From Aromatoleum petrolei (lineage in GTDB: Bacteria > Pseudomonadota > Gammaproteobacteria > Burkholderiales > Rhodocyclaceae), in the NCBI RefSeq assembly GCF_017894385.1, contig NZ_CP059560.1:3914501-3978500 (forward strand): a stretch of DNA of 64,000 nt, in the 5' to 3' direction. Shown piece by piece: positions 62,116 to 64,000 of the stretch. Each line of letters opens with the position of its first letter. The first letter of the stretch is position 1. The position numbers and the translations under genes are program-made. Below the pieces are notes generated by a model. It searched no databases and was not told where the DNA came from. It saw nothing but the letters and a program-made list of their open reading frames with translations.

Positions 62116-62322
62116 CTACGTTGCGCCGAACAGGTATGCGAACGCGACGAGACCCATTGCGACCCAGCCAACGAGAAACATCGGCCAGCGAATCCTGTTG
62201 AACCAGCTGTCGTTGATTCGTCTCTTTGGCGATATGTCGGGATCGGCGCTAGGCAAGCGACGGTCCTCGGTGGAAAGCCCTGGCGGCGATCCCGGGCCTT
62301 GGTGATAGTTCAACGCTGACAT
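62116..62322 (-). CDS. small hypothetical membrane protein
   Basis: 68 aa. A polar, Pro-rich N-terminal half and one helix near the C-terminus (MFLVGWVAMGLVAFAYLFGA). A very strong GGAGGAGGAGGC ribosome site before ATG 62322 supports translation. No family is recognised. It faces the tRNA terminator. Confidence 0.68.
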   Translation of the reverse strand: MSALNYHQGPGSPPGLSTEDRRLPSADPDISPKRRINDSWFNRIRWPMFLVGWVAMGLVAFAYLFGAT

Positions 62323-62974
62323 GATTGCCTCCTCCTCCCGAACCCCGTTCTGCGCACGCGGGTTGGATTGGGTGATAACCCGTTTCCAGTATAGACACTC
62401 GTCGCCCTATCGCGGGCGGAGCATGGTGTGTCGCCACGGCCAGAGCACGCTCGTGGCGCCCTTCGCTGCGGTGGAGCCGGCGACCCGGGCGGTTAATGCA
62501 CGCGAGGTCTGGATGCGGTGGCATACTTCAGGGCGGCTCACGATACGGTTGCCGACCAGCGTTGTCCGTTTTAGTGCGACGCCAGTACGGTGTCGCTTGT
62601 CGGCGTTGATGGGATTGGCGACCTACGCCTGCATGTGAGGGCGACGATCGAACAGGTCGGCGAGCATCAGGGCGCCGGTTACGTCCGGGTACGACATCTC
62701 GCACGGGTTCAGGGCGCGCACCGAGCCGTCTATCAGGCGCTGCCTAGTGCTCGTGAGGAAGCTGATTCCGTGATTGACCGTAAGCACGCTTTGTCCGGGT
62801 GTCTCGCGCACGTAAACTGTCGGTTGCTGGCGACCGGGTCTATCTACGGATTGCAAGTCGCAGAATTAAAAAAGAAAAATAGTCTAAATGCGACTGCGGT
62901 GACGCGGTGTGCCGTGGGATGCTGATTGACGAGGCGGGCCGCTCTTACATGCGCTGCTGTGTCGGGCAGCACGT
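62323..62974. other. 650-base stretch without a supported gene
   Basis: Several short open frames on both strands (for example minus 62856-62623, 77 aa, with LNPCEMSYPDVTGALMLADL) lack ribosome sites or recognisable domains. They could be relics of a lost gene. Base composition is more mixed than nearby genes, with an A-rich patch at 62867-62885. I see no promoter, repeat or RNA gene I can support. Confidence 0.5.
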
Positions 62975-63811
62975 TCAACGGCGCAGTAGCGTCCAGTGAC
63001 GATGGATCTCGCGCAATGCAGTGAGGCCTCCCAAGGGTACCGACAGGCCTTTGTGGCCGGGAATCTCGGGTGCGCGGGGATTGATCCGCAGAAGGGTTCC
63101 CATGGCGCGCTCGCTGAAGCGGCGGACCGTCGGGATGTCGACGCCGGCACCGATCTCGATGACGACGATCCGATTGACGCGTGCGTGCCATGCCGCCAGT
63201 GCTTCGCTCTGTGCCGCGCTGCGAGTGTGTATCCAGTCCCAATCGTCGAACATCAGGATGTTCGGGCGCGCGATCCCACCGCAATGAGGGCAGCGGGGCG
63301 GTTCCGTATCGAGACGACATTCCGATTGGTTCACCCGCGGAGTGAATCCGGTGGTTTCCCAGATCGCATCCCGGCACCGCTGCAGGCACTGCAGGTGATG
63401 AATCGAGCCATGGATCTCGGCTACGCGGGTGGGCTCGAAGCCGGCCTTCTGGAACTGGCCGTCCACATTGCTCGTGAGGACGAACGCGCCCCAAGGCATG
63501 TCGTTCGCAATGTCGCGCAGGAGGCGAAAGCCTTCATGGGGTACGGTGTCACGGTACAGTTGCAGCCGGTGTCCGTAGAATCCCCAGGCGCGTGCCGCGT
63601 CCGCGCGGAATGCTGCGGGCGTGGCGATTTCGGTGAACGATGTGCCGCTGCTCGCGAGTGCAGGATAGGCCTTCCAGAAACCCTCGTTGCCGCGGAAGTC
63701 GGGCAGCCCCGAATCGACGCCCATGCCGGCGCCGGCGGTGACGAGAAGCGCGTCGGCGTCCGCGATGGTTGACGCGCACTGCTTCAGGGTCGTTGCGAGG
63801 TCGGTCTCCAT
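62975..63811 (-). CDS. Sir2 family NAD-dependent protein deacylase
   Basis: 278 aa. NAD-binding GAGMGVDSGLPDFRG near residue 26, then LTSNVDGQFQKAGF, the catalytic His in EIHGSIHHLQC, and a zinc pair set (CLQRC ... CPHCGG). It departs from canonical GAG-x-S and TQNID, with Gly-Val-Asp and TSNVD. ATG 63811 has no clear ribosome site. It follows a peptidoglycan-binding gene after 22 bases. Confidence 0.86.
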   Translation of the reverse strand: METDLATTLKQCASTIADADALLVTAGAGMGVDSGLPDFRGNEGFWKAYPALASSGTSFTEIATPAAFRADAARAWGFYGHRLQLYRDTVPHEGFRLLRDIANDMPWGAFVLTSNVDGQFQKAGFEPTRVAEIHGSIHHLQCLQRCRDAIWETTGFTPRVNQSECRLDTEPPRCPHCGGIARPNILMFDDWDWIHTRSAAQSEALAAWHARVNRIVVIEIGAGVDIPTVRRFSERAMGTLLRINPRAPEIPGHKGLSVPLGGLTALREIHRHWTLLRR

Positions 63812-63833
63812 GGTGGGGAAAGCCGGAGTGGGG

Positions 63834-64000
63834 TCAGCTGTCTCCGCCCGCTGCCGTGCCTGCGAGCCGACGCAGCACTTCCAGCATGTAGCGGCCAGCC
63901 CGGCCGTCCGGTTCCAATCCGTTGGCTTTCTGGACGTCCTGGATGGCTTCGCGGCTGGTTTTGCCGATCAGGCCGTCGATCTCCCCGACCGCATACCCGA
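63834..64000 (-). CDS. C-terminal part of a peptidoglycan-binding protein
   Basis: Only the last 54 codons are in the window: GYAVGEIDGLIGKTSREAIQDVQKANGLEPDGRAG, then a short tail before TGA. This is a PG_binding_1 repeat (G-x-x-x-G-x-I-D-G-x-I-G-x-x-T-R pattern). In Proteobacteria it often ends MltB-type lytic transglycosylases, so that is a likely identity, but the catalytic part is outside the window. Confidence 0.75.
   Translation of the reverse strand, partial: GYAVGEIDGLIGKTSREAIQDVQKANGLEPDGRAGRYMLEVLRRLAGTAAGGDS

Overview
The window is a high-GC stretch of chromosome from a betaproteobacterium. The best guess is the Azoarcus/Aromatoleum/Thauera group of Rhodocyclales. This rests on the tail of a Trm112-like gene followed by kdsB and adk, a pyrophosphate-type phosphofructokinase, a class I PHB synthase, NnrS/Dnr/FNR genes of a facultative denitrifier, and small families typical of Betaproteobacteria (DUF3579, DUF2788). 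Nearly all of it is ordinary, densely packed chromosome. There is no phage, insertion sequence, CRISPR array or rRNA operon.

Layout. 0-13 kb holds housekeeping genes: Trm112-like tail, kdsB, adk, pfp, ggt, a PEBP-family protein, murJ, rpsT, the arginine genes argD-argF-argG, and the small genes ppnP, yajQ and a YjfB-like gene. 13-22 kb is a type IV pilus block: a FimT-like prepilin gene convergent with the minor pilin operon pilE-fimU-pilV-pilW-pilX-pilY1, and, divergent from that operon, a LytS/AlgZ-type histidine kinase with no adjacent response regulator. 22-24.4 kb has an aspartic protease, a Nudix hydrolase and a short-chain dehydrogenase.

24.5-46.4 kb is a low-oxygen respiration and copper block: ccoI-ccoS, ccoN-O-Q-P, ccoG-ccoH, a universal stress protein, a beta-CASP metallo-hydrolase, phaC, a Dnr-like regulator, nnrS-sirB-hemerythrin, fnr, hemN, a TauE/SafE protein, a MerR-type regulator, copA and copZ. 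These genes fit together. CcoI and CopA handle copper, HemN makes heme without oxygen, NnrS and hemerythrin deal with NO and related stress, and FNR and Dnr supply control. Four FNR-type palindromes (TTGAY-N4-GTCAA) lie in it.

The most interesting object is in the ccoS-ccoN gap. A class II FNR promoter geometry is followed by about 107 nt without a start-codon-led gene and by a near-ideal intrinsic terminator. That is the layout of an FNR-activated small RNA. A part of it that looks unpaired can pair with the ccoO ribosome-binding site.

46.4-64 kb returns to housekeeping: tonB-like, ppa, a MliC-like lipoprotein, nadE, glnB, an Smr protein with an N-terminal triple repeat, trxB, a CRP-like regulator, ftsK, lolA, rarA, serS and an MltF-type transglycosylase. 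After these come a decayed AhpD-like pseudogene, tRNA-Ser(CGA) and tRNA-Arg(ACG) with a strong terminator, a gene-poor 650-base stretch, a Sir2 protein and the end of a peptidoglycan-binding protein.
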